Source of the DNA: Berkiella_A sp964633725
Lineage (GTDB): Bacteria; Pseudomonadota; Gammaproteobacteria; Berkiellales; Berkiellaceae
Assembly: GCA_964633725.1 (NCBI GenBank)
Contig: CAZWHY010000025.1
Location: 1 to 47,968 of the forward strand
Reading direction: 5' to 3'
Length of the DNA stretch: 47,968 nucleotides
Position numbers and translations under genes: made by a program. The notes under the pieces are model-generated. The model saw only the letters and a program-made list of their open reading frames with translations. It was not told where the DNA came from and did no database searches. Below, piece by piece: positions 1 to 8,547 of this stretch (position 1 is its first letter; each line of letters begins with the position of its first letter).

Positions 1-384
1 AATGTTCCTTAATTATACAAGGAAGTTTGTCTCAGTCACATTGACACAGAGGGCTGTCTTAATCTTTATTCGACATATATTGAAGTATTCTTTATTTTAT
101 TAAATTTTAATCGTTTTAAATCACCTAAATTTACTATGTTTAAATACATAAATCTATGGTGGTTTGACTCATTAACACACTATTGTATTTTTTGAGGTAG
201 ATATCCTCGAATTTAACAAAGTGCCATAACCGTTCCATAAAAACATTCTCAATCGCTCACCATTTATCATCCATGCTGTTGATTGGACGGTTACAAAAGA
301 AGCGCCTAGTCATGAACTACCTACAGGCGTGGGGCCGAATTACTTCAGCCCTGTTACCTGACGAAAAAAACGCCTTACCTTGTA
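1..384. other. intergenic region at window edge
   Basis: No gene with a start codon is supported here. A small inverted repeat (TTCCTT at 5-10 and AAGGAA at 19-24) lies at the very edge. On the + strand, frame 201-362 stays open and reads as plausible protein near its end (HAVDWTVTKEAP...), but it has no start codon or ribosome site. It could be the tail of a decayed gene or chance. An A/T-rich stretch fills 60-180. Confidence 0.4.
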
Positions 385-1119
385 CTATAAGACAACATCT
401 GTAGAGTTTGTGTCATCCATGCTTGATGATGCAAATGGATTATGGAAAAAGCCCCAAATATAATCAACGAAAGAAGTATCTGAAGATAGCGCAACAGCAT
501 CTTCGCATTGAATATCAAGACCAGAAATGTTATTCGTATCAACCAATATATCGGACATAATAACTGCCTCTTCAGATGAAGCCTCTTGAACATTCAGATC
601 TAAAATAGCACCGCTATTCTCTACTTCATCACTAATCGTAATATTTTCTGAATCATCAAACCATAATATAGTTGTGCCTGTATCCAGAACATCATCAATA
701 ATATCCACAGCAACATCCATTAGCGGAGATACAATCTCTTCACTCGCATCTAGCACCTCGTCTATAATACTGCTATTTTCTTCTTCGGCTAGCTTTTGAG
801 TACCAAGCTCTACGGCAACATCACTAAACTCTGCTTCCTCAGTAATAGCTGATTCGACTAACGCTTCTTGAGCATCAGATTTTATGGCAACATCAACCAC
901 ATTTGTTGGTTCATCAGTAACAACAGGTTCAATTAACTCTTCTTGAACTTCAAGTTCTGATGCAAGCTCATGGACATCCAATTCATTACTAGCAATAGTA
1001 ACGCCTGTTTCCTGACCAAATTCTATTGTTCTCTCATGCGAAATGGGATCCATCGCAACTTCAATTGGCGAGCTATGCATCTCGTTACGTTCATTATCTT
1101 CTAATATTTGTGTTGTCAT
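385..1119 (-). CDS. highly acidic hypothetical protein with imperfect internal repeats
   Basis: Protein of 244 residues that I do not recognise. It has only four Lys/Arg residues, while Asp and Glu make up roughly a quarter of the chain, so it should be strongly anionic. Degenerate repeats around a V/S-D-V-A-V/I core followed by A/T-Q-E/K occur in the first half (for example VDVAIKSDAQEAL and SDVAVELGTQKL). The C-terminus turns aromatic (DYIWGFFHNPF) before a polar tail. There is no signal peptide or membrane segment. It starts with ATG and stands alone, separated by 150 bp from the next gene. A secreted effector, a DNA mimic or a disordered scaffold are all possible; nothing in the sequence decides between them. 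Confidence 0.7.
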   Translation of the reverse strand: MTTQILEDNERNEMHSSPIEVAMDPISHERTIEFGQETGVTIASNELDVHELASELEVQEELIEPVVTDEPTNVVDVAIKSDAQEALVESAITEEAEFSDVAVELGTQKLAEEENSSIIDEVLDASEEIVSPLMDVAVDIIDDVLDTGTTILWFDDSENITISDEVENSGAILDLNVQEASSEEAVIMSDILVDTNNISGLDIQCEDAVALSSDTSFVDYIWGFFHNPFASSSMDDTNSTDVVL

Positions 1120-1269
1120 GTTAAAAACCTCTATAACATTAAAAAGGGCAGAGATATCTCATACCTAAAAGTAGTTTGCTAAATCAAGTTAGAATTCTAC
1201 ATGCTTTTAGTGCCTAGGAGATGAGTGATGATACTAAAATAAAATAGCTTGTCAATATCAAAGGATTTG

Positions 1270-2349
1270 TCATGGGCGCATGCTCGAGCTCGATGTCCTT
1301 TCTGCCGAACCTATAACCTCTCTCTCTGGCGTAGTTGCAGCCCAAATAAACCACTTTCCTATGTGACCCAAACCTGTTATCGTAGCAACAATCGGCAGCG
1401 GAACAATTGAGTTAGGCTCCAGACACTCTATTATTCCTATAATCACTGCTGCCCCACTTCTCACAGCAACATCACCCCATTCTATGTCTTTCACATGTCC
1501 TAAAATATTACCAATATAACCATAATCATGTTCATCATAGCTTTGATAAGGCAAATCTCTTGGTATTCTATTCGTGGTCAAAATATCCTGGAACTTAGGA
1601 TGCTTGTGGCCAACAGAACTCACCGTTTCATTTAATAATTGTTTTTCCTTTTTAGGTAAAGCGCTTGATTCTTTGGTCTGCTTCCAGTTTTTATATAATT
1701 CACTCTTTAGTGTTGGATGACATATTATAAAATACTCACCCATATCAAAGCGAGATGGGTGCTCTTGCAAAAATGATAAAATAACTCTTGCATAATTAAT
1801 ATCGTCTCTACCCAACCGCCTAAAATATTCTGATGGCAAAACACCACAAGATTGAACAATTTTTCTAATAGAATTAATTATTTGCTTCGTCCCTGAATTT
1901 TTCAAAACACTAAAGTCAAACCCATCGAATGGAGCTTTTTGTGTGTTTTGTGATGAATACTTCCTGATTAAAGCAATTAATCCCATTAAAATAAATTCGT
2001 CATCTTTTGAGAGCTTGCATATACAATCCAAACCGATGGGCTCAAGCCAACCACTCTGTGTCATAAGACTTGTTTTAAGCAACAGAAAAGATTTTACTCT
2101 ATCCTTACTTAGCAACCTATTTTTAAACTCTTCAATTTCCAACATAATATCAACAATCACATCAAGCTGTTCTGTCGATATTTGTTTTTGAATAGACTCT
2201 ATAGCTTTATCTGCTTGCAAAGAGTCTTTAGACTCTACATCCAGCACTAAATTACATAATATATACAATGACGATTGAGGACATTTGCTAAAAGCGGTGA
2301 AAAATTTTTTCACTTCGGAATTTGCATTCAGCTTTTTTTTCTTAGGCAC
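1270..2349 (-). CDS. hypothetical protein with C-terminal hydrophobic segment, coupled to upstream gene
   Basis: The start chosen is GTG at 2349, because AGGGGGG lies about six bases upstream; an in-frame TTG at 2370 has no such site. The product is 359 residues and begins with a lysine cluster (PKKKKLN). The GTG overlaps the stop of the 895-residue gene upstream by eight bases, so the two are probably translationally coupled. The body is helical and charged without known motifs. Near the end are two hydrophobic stretches (SGAAVIIGIIE and LPIVATITGLGHIGKWFIWAA), followed by a Ser-rich tail ending SSSSMRP. I do not recognise the family. The pairing with a large membrane protein suggests a joint function at the envelope or as secreted effectors. 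Confidence 0.7.
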   Translation of the reverse strand: MPKKKKLNANSEVKKFFTAFSKCPQSSLYILCNLVLDVESKDSLQADKAIESIQKQISTEQLDVIVDIMLEIEEFKNRLLSKDRVKSFLLLKTSLMTQSGWLEPIGLDCICKLSKDDEFILMGLIALIRKYSSQNTQKAPFDGFDFSVLKNSGTKQIINSIRKIVQSCGVLPSEYFRRLGRDDINYARVILSFLQEHPSRFDMGEYFIICHPTLKSELYKNWKQTKESSALPKKEKQLLNETVSSVGHKHPKFQDILTTNRIPRDLPYQSYDEHDYGYIGNILGHVKDIEWGDVAVRSGAAVIIGIIECLEPNSIVPLPIVATITGLGHIGKWFIWAATTPEREVIGSAERTSSSSMRP

Positions 2350-5029
2350 AACGAACCCCCCTGACAACAACCGGTTCTATATTATCATGCGCATCACTTT
2401 TACATCCTTTATGGTATGTTTTATTAGCTGCAGATAGCACAAACGCCTCTCCGAAACTCCCTATGAATTTTTGGCTCCTAGTATTTAATAATTCATATTT
2501 CTCTAGCAAAACCCCATCATCTAGTCCATATTCCCCACACATAACTAGAAATTGATGGAAATTTTCAGCCCAAGGTTGAGTATATTTTTTATGGTCTCGT
2601 ACAATCTCCCCAAATGAGAAATCCCCTAAGAATGAAGGTTCTTTAAAAAGCTCGATATCCGCCTCATCAAGCCCACCATCTATTGACAGATTGAAGTTCT
2701 CTATTAACCAATGCAACCGCTTTGAGAACATGTCAATTGTTTTCTCAGCTCTAAGGTGGTCTGGCAAAAATTTTAAAAAATACACAAGTTTTGAGGAACT
2801 GCCATTATATTTCTCTAATATGCTTCTGATTGGGTTTTTTTGCACTAAAGCGCCAGGTTCTGATACAGCATTGAATCGTTCAAGTCCGTCCAATGCCTCA
2901 AAATATTTGACTAATGTATTTGTATCCGTATAGTTCAGCATATCCGTATTTTCATGTAAATCACTAACAAATTTACTAGCCGAATCTAATACTGCCTGAT
3001 ATCTATCTCCCCAACTAGTGAGCAGGTTTTTTTGCTCGTTGGTCAATAAATTGACGTGTACAGCTACTCTACAATCCAGAGTCAGAAAAATATGTTGTTG
3101 TATATTCCTCATCACTTTTTCTGAATTAGTGCCCGCGACTATATTCGCCCACTGAGTTAATGCAGATAAATTACAATTGCTCTTACCCGTTAAGATATCA
3201 ATAATTTTCAAGGCAGCGGCTTGACGATTTTCATTCATTTCATAATGCCTGATTAGTATACGCCAGCCGTTAAAACTTGGCTGGTTACTTTTAAATCCTC
3301 CCCATGGTTGCGCCAAGGTTGTACTATTGTGCATTCTAAACAATAAGTCATTACCTGATAATTCTGTCATAAACAACCCGACCAAGTCTGTACTTCTCGT
3401 AAATTTACCCAACGCCTTCGAGCCACCATATTTTTCAACAAAACGATACAAACTCTGTATTTGCTTCTTAGGTATGGTGGGATTTAATTCTCCATTAATA
3501 ATATCTTCATGAAATGTCACCAACCTTTCAGACAACCTTTCACTAATATGCTCAGCGTATATTTTCAACCTTACATTAATCATCCGCTTTTGCTGCATAA
3601 GTTCTGAGACTATTTCTTGAGTCGATTCTTTCATTGCCCCCCAGTGCACAAGCCAAGCAGAACCTTTCACCATCTCCAATAGGGTCATCATTTTATTAAT
3701 ATTTTCTATAGCGCTCTGACTGCTTTCCTTTAGAGGCGCAATGTTGAATAACGCAATATCCCTAATGCCGTTAGAAAGTTGTGCAGTAATGAACCTTTGG
3801 TTTAATTTTAATAATTCTAGAGCCTGGAAAATCTCTTGCATTTTCCAATAACCCAGTGCGCTATATAGAGTATCTCCAGCATGCTTTAAAATTTTAAAAC
3901 CAATAATGTAGGCTGGTAGCAATGCCAAACCATAAAATAGAACATTAGATACAATACTAGCAGCCCACATACCGACCAAAAGTCCTATAAATGTAACTGC
4001 CGCAGAAGCAAGCCAAAAATATATTCCCAAAGAGGCGACTAGTGTCAAAAACCACCGATATCGCCAAATCATTTTTATTCGATCCATAGCGCCACTTGGG
4101 TTCATAATATAACTCAATGGAGAAACAATCCATTTTCCTATCCAAGAGTTTTCATTCTCAAACATGTGCTTTTCTTTTTTATATTTTTCTCTGGCGGTTA
4201 ACTGTAAGTTATTTTTAATTCTTGCAGAAAATATATTTATATTTGTTAACTCTTTTTCTACTTGTTGAACTTTAATTGGAGTACGATAAGGTGCTTGTGT
4301 TATGGGAGTAATAATATATTCTAACGTATCTTGTGCATAGACAACATCAGAAATCAGGAAATCATAAATGGCAAGCCTGGTATCATCATCTAGAAAAGAA
4401 GAAATCTGAATTGGTTTTAATTCTGGAGGCAAAACATTACTTAATTGATTTACTTTCGTAAAAAAATACAAATATATATCATCAATATGTTTAGATACCC
4501 CTAAATCAATATAGAACCTTGTTCGCAATTGTAAATCAAACTGTAATTTTTTCTTGATTTCTAAAAAAGTATCGTACTTATCTTGTAGCTCATTAATTCT
4601 CTCCTGGTGCCAGCTGAGCATCCATTTTGGTCGCCATATACCATTCAATTCATACCGCTTTAAGTCGTTTCGTAGCTCTCCAAGCGCTTGTAAAATAATC
4701 ACCTCGTAAGAGTCAAAATTATTTCTCTTGAGATGCATAAGCTCCTGTGTGCTAAAATCTGCAAATTCTTTTGCACTTTCCCACTGAGACTTCAATATGA
4801 CGCTTTCTTCTGAGAAACCCGTAGCCTCGTTTAAAGCTTGCCAAAAACTTGAAGTGCTGAGCAAGCATTTGAATTGTTTATTTTCGCATTTATTTTGTAT
4901 AGGAAAAGGTGTGAAGTCTAATATAACAGATAAGTTACATTTTTCTATTCCCGGAATATTAAGGTTTTGATATTGCCATTTTAAAAATAAATTTTTACTT
5001 CGTTTGGCCACTAAATTTAAAAATATCAT
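2342..5029 (-). CDS. large hypothetical membrane protein (895 aa)
   Basis: Unknown 895-residue protein. The first 330 residues or so are soluble and helix-rich. A hydrophobic block at about 333-385 (starting WFLTLVASLGIYFWLASAAV) can form two or three membrane spans. The remaining 500 residues are again soluble, helix-rich and charged. There is no cleavable signal peptide. The ATG is preceded by AAGGT. It forms a two-gene operon with the overlapping 359-residue gene downstream. Length, central membrane hairpin and lack of homology to a family I know are typical of lineage-specific Legionellales proteins, some of which are type IV effectors, but no diagnostic motif is visible. Confidence 0.75.
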   Translation of the reverse strand: MIFLNLVAKRSKNLFLKWQYQNLNIPGIEKCNLSVILDFTPFPIQNKCENKQFKCLLSTSSFWQALNEATGFSEESVILKSQWESAKEFADFSTQELMHLKRNNFDSYEVIILQALGELRNDLKRYELNGIWRPKWMLSWHQERINELQDKYDTFLEIKKKLQFDLQLRTRFYIDLGVSKHIDDIYLYFFTKVNQLSNVLPPELKPIQISSFLDDDTRLAIYDFLISDVVYAQDTLEYIITPITQAPYRTPIKVQQVEKELTNINIFSARIKNNLQLTAREKYKKEKHMFENENSWIGKWIVSPLSYIMNPSGAMDRIKMIWRYRWFLTLVASLGIYFWLASAAVTFIGLLVGMWAASIVSNVLFYGLALLPAYIIGFKILKHAGDTLYSALGYWKMQEIFQALELLKLNQRFITAQLSNGIRDIALFNIAPLKESSQSAIENINKMMTLLEMVKGSAWLVHWGAMKESTQEIVSELMQQKRMINVRLKIYAEHISERLSERLVTFHEDIINGELNPTIPKKQIQSLYRFVEKYGGSKALGKFTRSTDLVGLFMTELSGNDLLFRMHNSTTLAQPWGGFKSNQPSFNGWRILIRHYEMNENRQAAALKIIDILTGKSNCNLSALTQWANIVAGTNSEKVMRNIQQHIFLTLDCRVAVHVNLLTNEQKNLLTSWGDRYQAVLDSASKFVSDLHENTDMLNYTDTNTLVKYFEALDGLERFNAVSEPGALVQKNPIRSILEKYNGSSSKLVYFLKFLPDHLRAEKTIDMFSKRLHWLIENFNLSIDGGLDEADIELFKEPSFLGDFSFGEIVRDHKKYTQPWAENFHQFLVMCGEYGLDDGVLLEKYELLNTRSQKFIGSFGEAFVLSAANKTYHKGCKSDAHDNIEPVVVRGVRCA

Positions 5030-5276
5030 ATTGTACTACCTTGTTAACCAATAACCGATGCAGTCTACTCTTGGAAACGCAGTAATTCAAATTAACGGCG
5101 CTAAAAGTTATTCGAACAACTGATAGTCTGGTAGCTAACGCTGCCCTTCAAGTCAAAAATTATAAAAATTTATGACTTTATGCAAAGAAAATTGACCTCA
5201 AAAATAAAATATGGCACTATTTGTCCCAAATCTAACTTAGAATGCTCGATGGCTCCTATTTTTAAATTATGAAATT
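5030..5276. other. intergenic region with two dyads
   Basis: This divergent gap holds promoters for both neighbours. At 5103-5121 is AAAAGTTATTCGAACAACT, a partial palindrome closely resembled by a sequence at 15153-15171. At 5150-5178 is an A/T-rich inverted repeat (AAGTCA ... TGACTT with a paired AAATT/AATTT core and one A-A mismatch). No T-tract typical of a terminator follows. Confidence 0.35.
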
Positions 5277-6464
5277 ATGAAATTTTTTGATGTTCTTATT
5301 ATTGGCGCAGGCGCTGCAGGGCTTATGTGCGCTATTGAAGCAGCAAAGCGAGGCCGTAATGTCCTCATTTTAGAGCACTCAAATAAACCAGGTAAAAAAA
5401 TATTAATGTCTGGCGGAGGTAGATGCAATTTTACTAATTACAATATTTTACCTGATAATTATATCTCTCATAACCCCCACTTCGTAAAATCAGCACTGAG
5501 CCGATACACCCAATGGGATTTTATATCGTTGGTTGAAAAATATAATATTGCCTACCACGAAAAAGTGCACGGTCAGTTATTCTGCGATAACAAAGCTAAA
5601 GATATTTTATCTATGCTATTATCAGAGTGCAAAAAATACAGCGTCTCAATTCATTTAAATGAATCCGTCTCTGATATAAATATAAAAAAATCTGTAACAA
5701 ACAACTTTAAAATCAAAACTAACCTGCATCAATATCAATGTGAATCGTTAGTCATTGCCTCTGGCGGCTTATCAATCCCAACACTAGGCGCATCACCTTT
5801 TGGGTACAAAATAGCCGGGAAATTTAATATTAAAATTTGGCCGACCAGAGCCGGCTTAGTGCCCTTCACCTTGCACACACACGATAAAAATTGCTTTGCA
5901 TCGCTTCCCGGCATATCAAACAATAGCGTGGTATCATCCAAAAAAAATCAATTTCAGGAAAACATCCTTTTTACTCACCGCGGCTTAAGTGGACCTGCCA
6001 TTTTGCAAATATCTTCATACTGGATACCAGGAGAAGATATCGCGATAAATCTCCTGCCAAATGAAAATCTATCAAACCTACTTTCCCTAGCAAAAACACA
6101 AAACCCAATGACCACCCTAAAAACAACGTTATCCAAGCATTTTGTAAAAAAATTAGTCTGTGCCCTGGTAAAAGATCATGCTCTTGAAAAAAAATTAAAG
6201 TCATTCTCCAACCAAGAGTTTGAAACACTCTCAGAAAATTTTCATAACTTCAAAATAAAACCTAATGGCACAGAAGGCTATCGCACGGCAGAAGTTACCC
6301 TAGGGGGCGTTAACTGTGATGAAATATCCTCTAAAACTATGGAAGCTAAAAATATAAGCGGCTTATATTTTATTGGTGAGGTATTAGATGTTAGCGGATG
6401 GCTTGGAGGCTATAATTTTCAATGGGCTTGGTCGTCTGGCTGGGCCGCAGGACAAGCCGTATAA
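5277..6464 (+). CDS. yhiN: YhiN/RdsA-family flavoprotein (HI0933-like)
   Basis: FAD-dependent flavoprotein of 395 residues, normal for the family. The N-terminus has the Rossmann dinucleotide motif (IIGAGAAGLMCAIEAAKRG) and then the family hallmark GGGRCNFTN. The C-terminus has GLYFIGEVLDVSGWLGGYNFQ, also conserved in the family. In E. coli the orthologue (YhiN, renamed RdsA) has been reported to make dihydrouridine in 23S rRNA; the same role here is an inference from family membership. The gene is monocistronic and divergent from the large membrane protein gene. It converges on the YaiI-family gene, with only five bases between the two stops. The + strand is C-rich here even though this is a + strand gene. 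Confidence 0.9.
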   Translation: MKFFDVLIIGAGAAGLMCAIEAAKRGRNVLILEHSNKPGKKILMSGGGRCNFTNYNILPDNYISHNPHFVKSALSRYTQWDFISLVEKYNIAYHEKVHGQLFCDNKAKDILSMLLSECKKYSVSIHLNESVSDINIKKSVTNNFKIKTNLHQYQCESLVIASGGLSIPTLGASPFGYKIAGKFNIKIWPTRAGLVPFTLHTHDKNCFASLPGISNNSVVSSKKNQFQENILFTHRGLSGPAILQISSYWIPGEDIAINLLPNENLSNLLSLAKTQNPMTTLKTTLSKHFVKKLVCALVKDHALEKKLKSFSNQEFETLSENFHNFKIKPNGTEGYRTAEVTLGGVNCDEISSKTMEAKNISGLYFIGEVLDVSGWLGGYNFQWAWSSGWAAGQAV

Positions 6465-6469
6465 TAAAT

Positions 6470-6922
6470 TCACTTTTTCAGGTTTTTTGCCAAGAATCTA
6501 TCTAGCGTATTTGCAAATTGCTGCTGATCTGTTTTATTTAAAGGTGGAGGTCCCCCTGTAATTTGCCCGGCGCCTCTTAAACCATCCATTAAGTTCCGTA
6601 TAGCTAATTTTTCTTTGATATTTTCTTTAGTATACAACATCCCTCTGACATTAATAGCAGTCGCATTTTTGTCTATAACGCTATCCGCTAGTGGAATATC
6701 CGCGGTAACAACCAAATCCCCTGCTTCCACTCTTTTCTCAATTTCAAAATCTGCCACATCAAAACCTTTTTCAACTTGCACAAACTTTAGAAATGGTGAG
6801 GGTGGGAGTCGCAACGAATGATTAGCAAAAAAAATCGTGTTAATTTGTAATCTTTTAGAAACTCGATATAATATTTCTTTTACCACATTGGGGCAGGCAT
6901 CTGCATCAACAAAAATCTTCAC
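6470..6922 (-). CDS. yaiI: YaiI/YqxD family protein (UPF0178, DUF188)
   Basis: Start chosen at GTG 6922, where GGAGGGTATA precedes the codon; a longer in-frame ATG at 6949 lacks a good site and would add nine residues before the conserved start. The product has 150 residues, close to the E. coli protein. Family motifs are visible: KIFVDADACP at the N-terminus, VTADIPLA near the middle and RGMLYT. The fold is PIN-like with acidic residues in a nuclease-like arrangement, but the biochemical function is not established. The gene stands alone, convergent with the flavoprotein gene. Confidence 0.9.
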   Translation of the reverse strand: MKIFVDADACPNVVKEILYRVSKRLQINTIFFANHSLRLPPSPFLKFVQVEKGFDVADFEIEKRVEAGDLVVTADIPLADSVIDKNATAINVRGMLYTKENIKEKLAIRNLMDGLRGAGQITGGPPPLNKTDQQQFANTLDRFLAKNLKK

Positions 6923-7039
6923 TATACCCTCCAACCTTCTATTAAACACATCAAAAACTAAGCGGCAAACTTATCGCCGCCCAAATTTTTATTATAAATA
7001 ACTAGAAAGAGTATAACATTAGTTAGCATTAACCCAAAA

Positions 7040-7681
7040 TTAGCAAAATCTATACCCTATACCAATCCCTACAATCCAGGGATCAATGTCAACAGAAGTC
7101 TTTATTACAGCAGAATTACCAAGTTTAATGGTAAGATCTGTGTCAAGAAAAACTTTTTTCACATCTAAATTAATGTGCCACTGTGAGCTGAAGTTAAAAT
7201 TCACCCCCGCCTGCAATACACCGCCAAAGCTATTCTCATAATCAATATGCTGTGCCACAGGACCTGGATTTACACCATAAAAATAAGTGTAGTTAATGCC
7301 GGCTCCAACATAAGGTGCCACAAAATCATGCGGCATAAAATGCCATTGCAAAGTCAAAGTCGGTGGCAGTAAACTCACTTCACCTAAATTTAGATTCCCA
7401 ACAGATGTACCATTACCCCTAGCACGATGACGCGAAACAGCCGTAATTAATTCTGCTGCAATATTATCTGTAAAGAAATAACTTAGATCAATCTCTGGTG
7501 CAATATCCGTATCAACAGACGCCACGCCACCAATTGTCGTAATTGCGCTACTACTATCATCAGGACTTACAACCAACCATCTCATTCTTAACACAAATGG
7601 GTTCTCAACTTGTGCAAATGCCGACGAACTCGCCAATAAAGTCGCAGCTAATGCCATTCCCACAACAGATTTTGTCCACAT
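7040..7681 (-). CDS. ompW: OmpW family outer membrane beta-barrel protein
   Basis: Protein of 213 residues with a clear signal peptide (hydrophobic core GMALAATLLASSSAFA, cleavage after AFA). The mature part alternates polar and hydrophobic residues as an eight-stranded barrel would. It contains family signatures such as LPPTLTLQWHF, PYVGAGINYTYFY, FGGVLQAGVNF and a terminal YRF. A Cys follows the final Phe, an unusual addition to the normal barrel-assembly signal. It is the third gene of the apparent operon usp - GG-peptide - ompW, 37 bp behind the peptide gene. In E. coli, ompW responds to oxygen through FNR, which fits the FNR box at the head of this operon. Confidence 0.92.
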   Translation of the reverse strand: MWTKSVVGMALAATLLASSSAFAQVENPFVLRMRWLVVSPDDSSSAITTIGGVASVDTDIAPEIDLSYFFTDNIAAELITAVSRHRARGNGTSVGNLNLGEVSLLPPTLTLQWHFMPHDFVAPYVGAGINYTYFYGVNPGPVAQHIDYENSFGGVLQAGVNFNFSSQWHINLDVKKVFLDTDLTIKLGNSAVIKTSVDIDPWIVGIGIGYRFC

Positions 7682-7718
7682 TTCAATTGTCCCCTAATTA
7701 CACGTTTTAAAAAAATCA

Positions 7719-8006
7719 TTACGTTTCTGCAACACAGCTAACCACATAGCCGGATGCTGTGCCAACCATGCCACCTAACATACCCCCACCAATAACGCCT
7801 AAACCTATCAAAAATAATCCCAAAGTTTGTGCTGTCGCACTAATCCCATGAGACCAAGTTAATAGCAAATAAAAAGGCAGAGCAATTAACCCACCGATAA
7901 TAGCACCCTCAGTTGCACCAAAAGCACCACCTTCAAGGCAATAGGTAGCCGTATCTGACATGCCACCATGAATGATTAATACTTCCTGTTCAGATAAAAT
8001 TTGCAT
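7719..8006 (-). CDS. double-glycine leader peptide, class II bacteriocin-like
   Basis: A 95-residue product with a short N-terminal leader MQILSEQEVLIIHGG that matches the double-glycine type (hydrophobic residues at -4, -7 and -12, GG at -2/-1). The remaining 80 residues are rich in Gly and hydrophobic residues, with GxxxG-like spacing (GGAFGATEGAIIGG and GLGVIGGGMLGGMVG) and two predicted spans, as in two-peptide (class IIb/Blp) bacteriocins. AGGG lies about seven bases before the ATG. It sits between a universal stress gene and ompW in the same operon, 36-37 bp from each. No immunity gene or C39-peptidase transporter is in the window. It could instead be a glycine-zipper membrane peptide. 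Confidence 0.75.
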   Translation of the reverse strand: MQILSEQEVLIIHGGMSDTATYCLEGGAFGATEGAIIGGLIALPFYLLLTWSHGISATAQTLGLFLIGLGVIGGGMLGGMVGTASGYVVSCVAET

Positions 8007-8042
8007 TGTGCGCCCTTTTATATTTTTTCCTATCTATCTATA

Positions 8043-8456
8043 TTACCCTGCGTGCAAAACAAAAATATCACACTTAGCACTTTGCAATATTCCACTTGCA
8101 TTAGAACCTAAAATTCTAGCCAAACCTTTTTTTTCATGATGACTTACTAAAATTAGGTCAGCGCCAATTTCATCTGCTTTACCTATGGTTGCCAGCTTAA
8201 CAGAACCAAATTCTACATATTGATCAACCAGAGGAATATCCATCTCTTTTGCGATAACAGCAAGCTCCGTTTTACTTTGTTCCAAAATTTTACTCTCAAA
8301 GTCTTGGTAGTTAGGGTAAAGAGCAGTTGGGATGGGTTCTAGAATATGTATTAAGGATAAGCGCGCACCAAAAGCTTCAGCCAATCCCACCACTTTTTTA
8401 GAAAGTGATTTATTTGAAAAGCTTAAGTCTGTGGCAAATAAAATTTGTTTATACAC
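8043..8456 (-). CDS. universal stress protein, UspA family
   Basis: Start chosen at GTG 8456, which gives the usual beginning MYKQILFATDLS; AGGGATGGAACC precedes it, whereas the in-frame ATG at 8495 has no ribosome site and overlaps the promoter. The product has 137 residues, typical for a single Usp domain. The nucleotide-binding end is LVSHHEKKGLARILGSNASGI, a variant of the G-x2-G-x9-G-S/T motif with the first glycine replaced, so ATP binding is uncertain. It is the first gene of the operon and is controlled by the candidate FNR box upstream. Usp genes in Anr/FNR regulons of other proteobacteria serve survival without oxygen. Confidence 0.9.
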   Translation of the reverse strand: MYKQILFATDLSFSNKSLSKKVVGLAEAFGARLSLIHILEPIPTALYPNYQDFESKILEQSKTELAVIAKEMDIPLVDQYVEFGSVKLATIGKADEIGADLILVSHHEKKGLARILGSNASGILQSAKCDIFVLHAG

Positions 8457-8490
8457 GGTTCCATCCCTGTTCACAACATTAAGTAGGGGT

Positions 8491-8496
8491 ATCATA
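8491..8496 (-). promoter_or_regulatory. -10 element of usp promoter
   Basis: TATGAT on the minus strand. If its last base is -7, transcription would start near 8484, which places the centre of the FNR box at -41.5, the classical class II activation position. No good -35 hexamer is needed at such promoters. Confidence 0.6.
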
Positions 8497-8518
8497 AATG
8501 AAAAAATAAATTATAAAC

Positions 8519-8532
8519 ATGATCTAGATCAA
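8519..8532 (-). promoter_or_regulatory. FNR/Anr binding site
   Basis: The minus strand reads TTGATCTAGATCAT, which matches the FNR consensus TTGAT-N4-ATCAA at nine of ten fixed positions. It is centred at 8525.5, in the gap between fnr and usp, and an FNR protein is encoded next door. The operon usp - GG-peptide - ompW is the likely target. Confidence 0.8.
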
Positions 8533-8547
8533 GTTAATTGAATTGTC

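Noticed and set aside
201..362. open frame reading HAVDWTVTKEAP near its end
   Set aside because: No start codon or ribosome site and no family match; could be a gene tail but cannot be supported.
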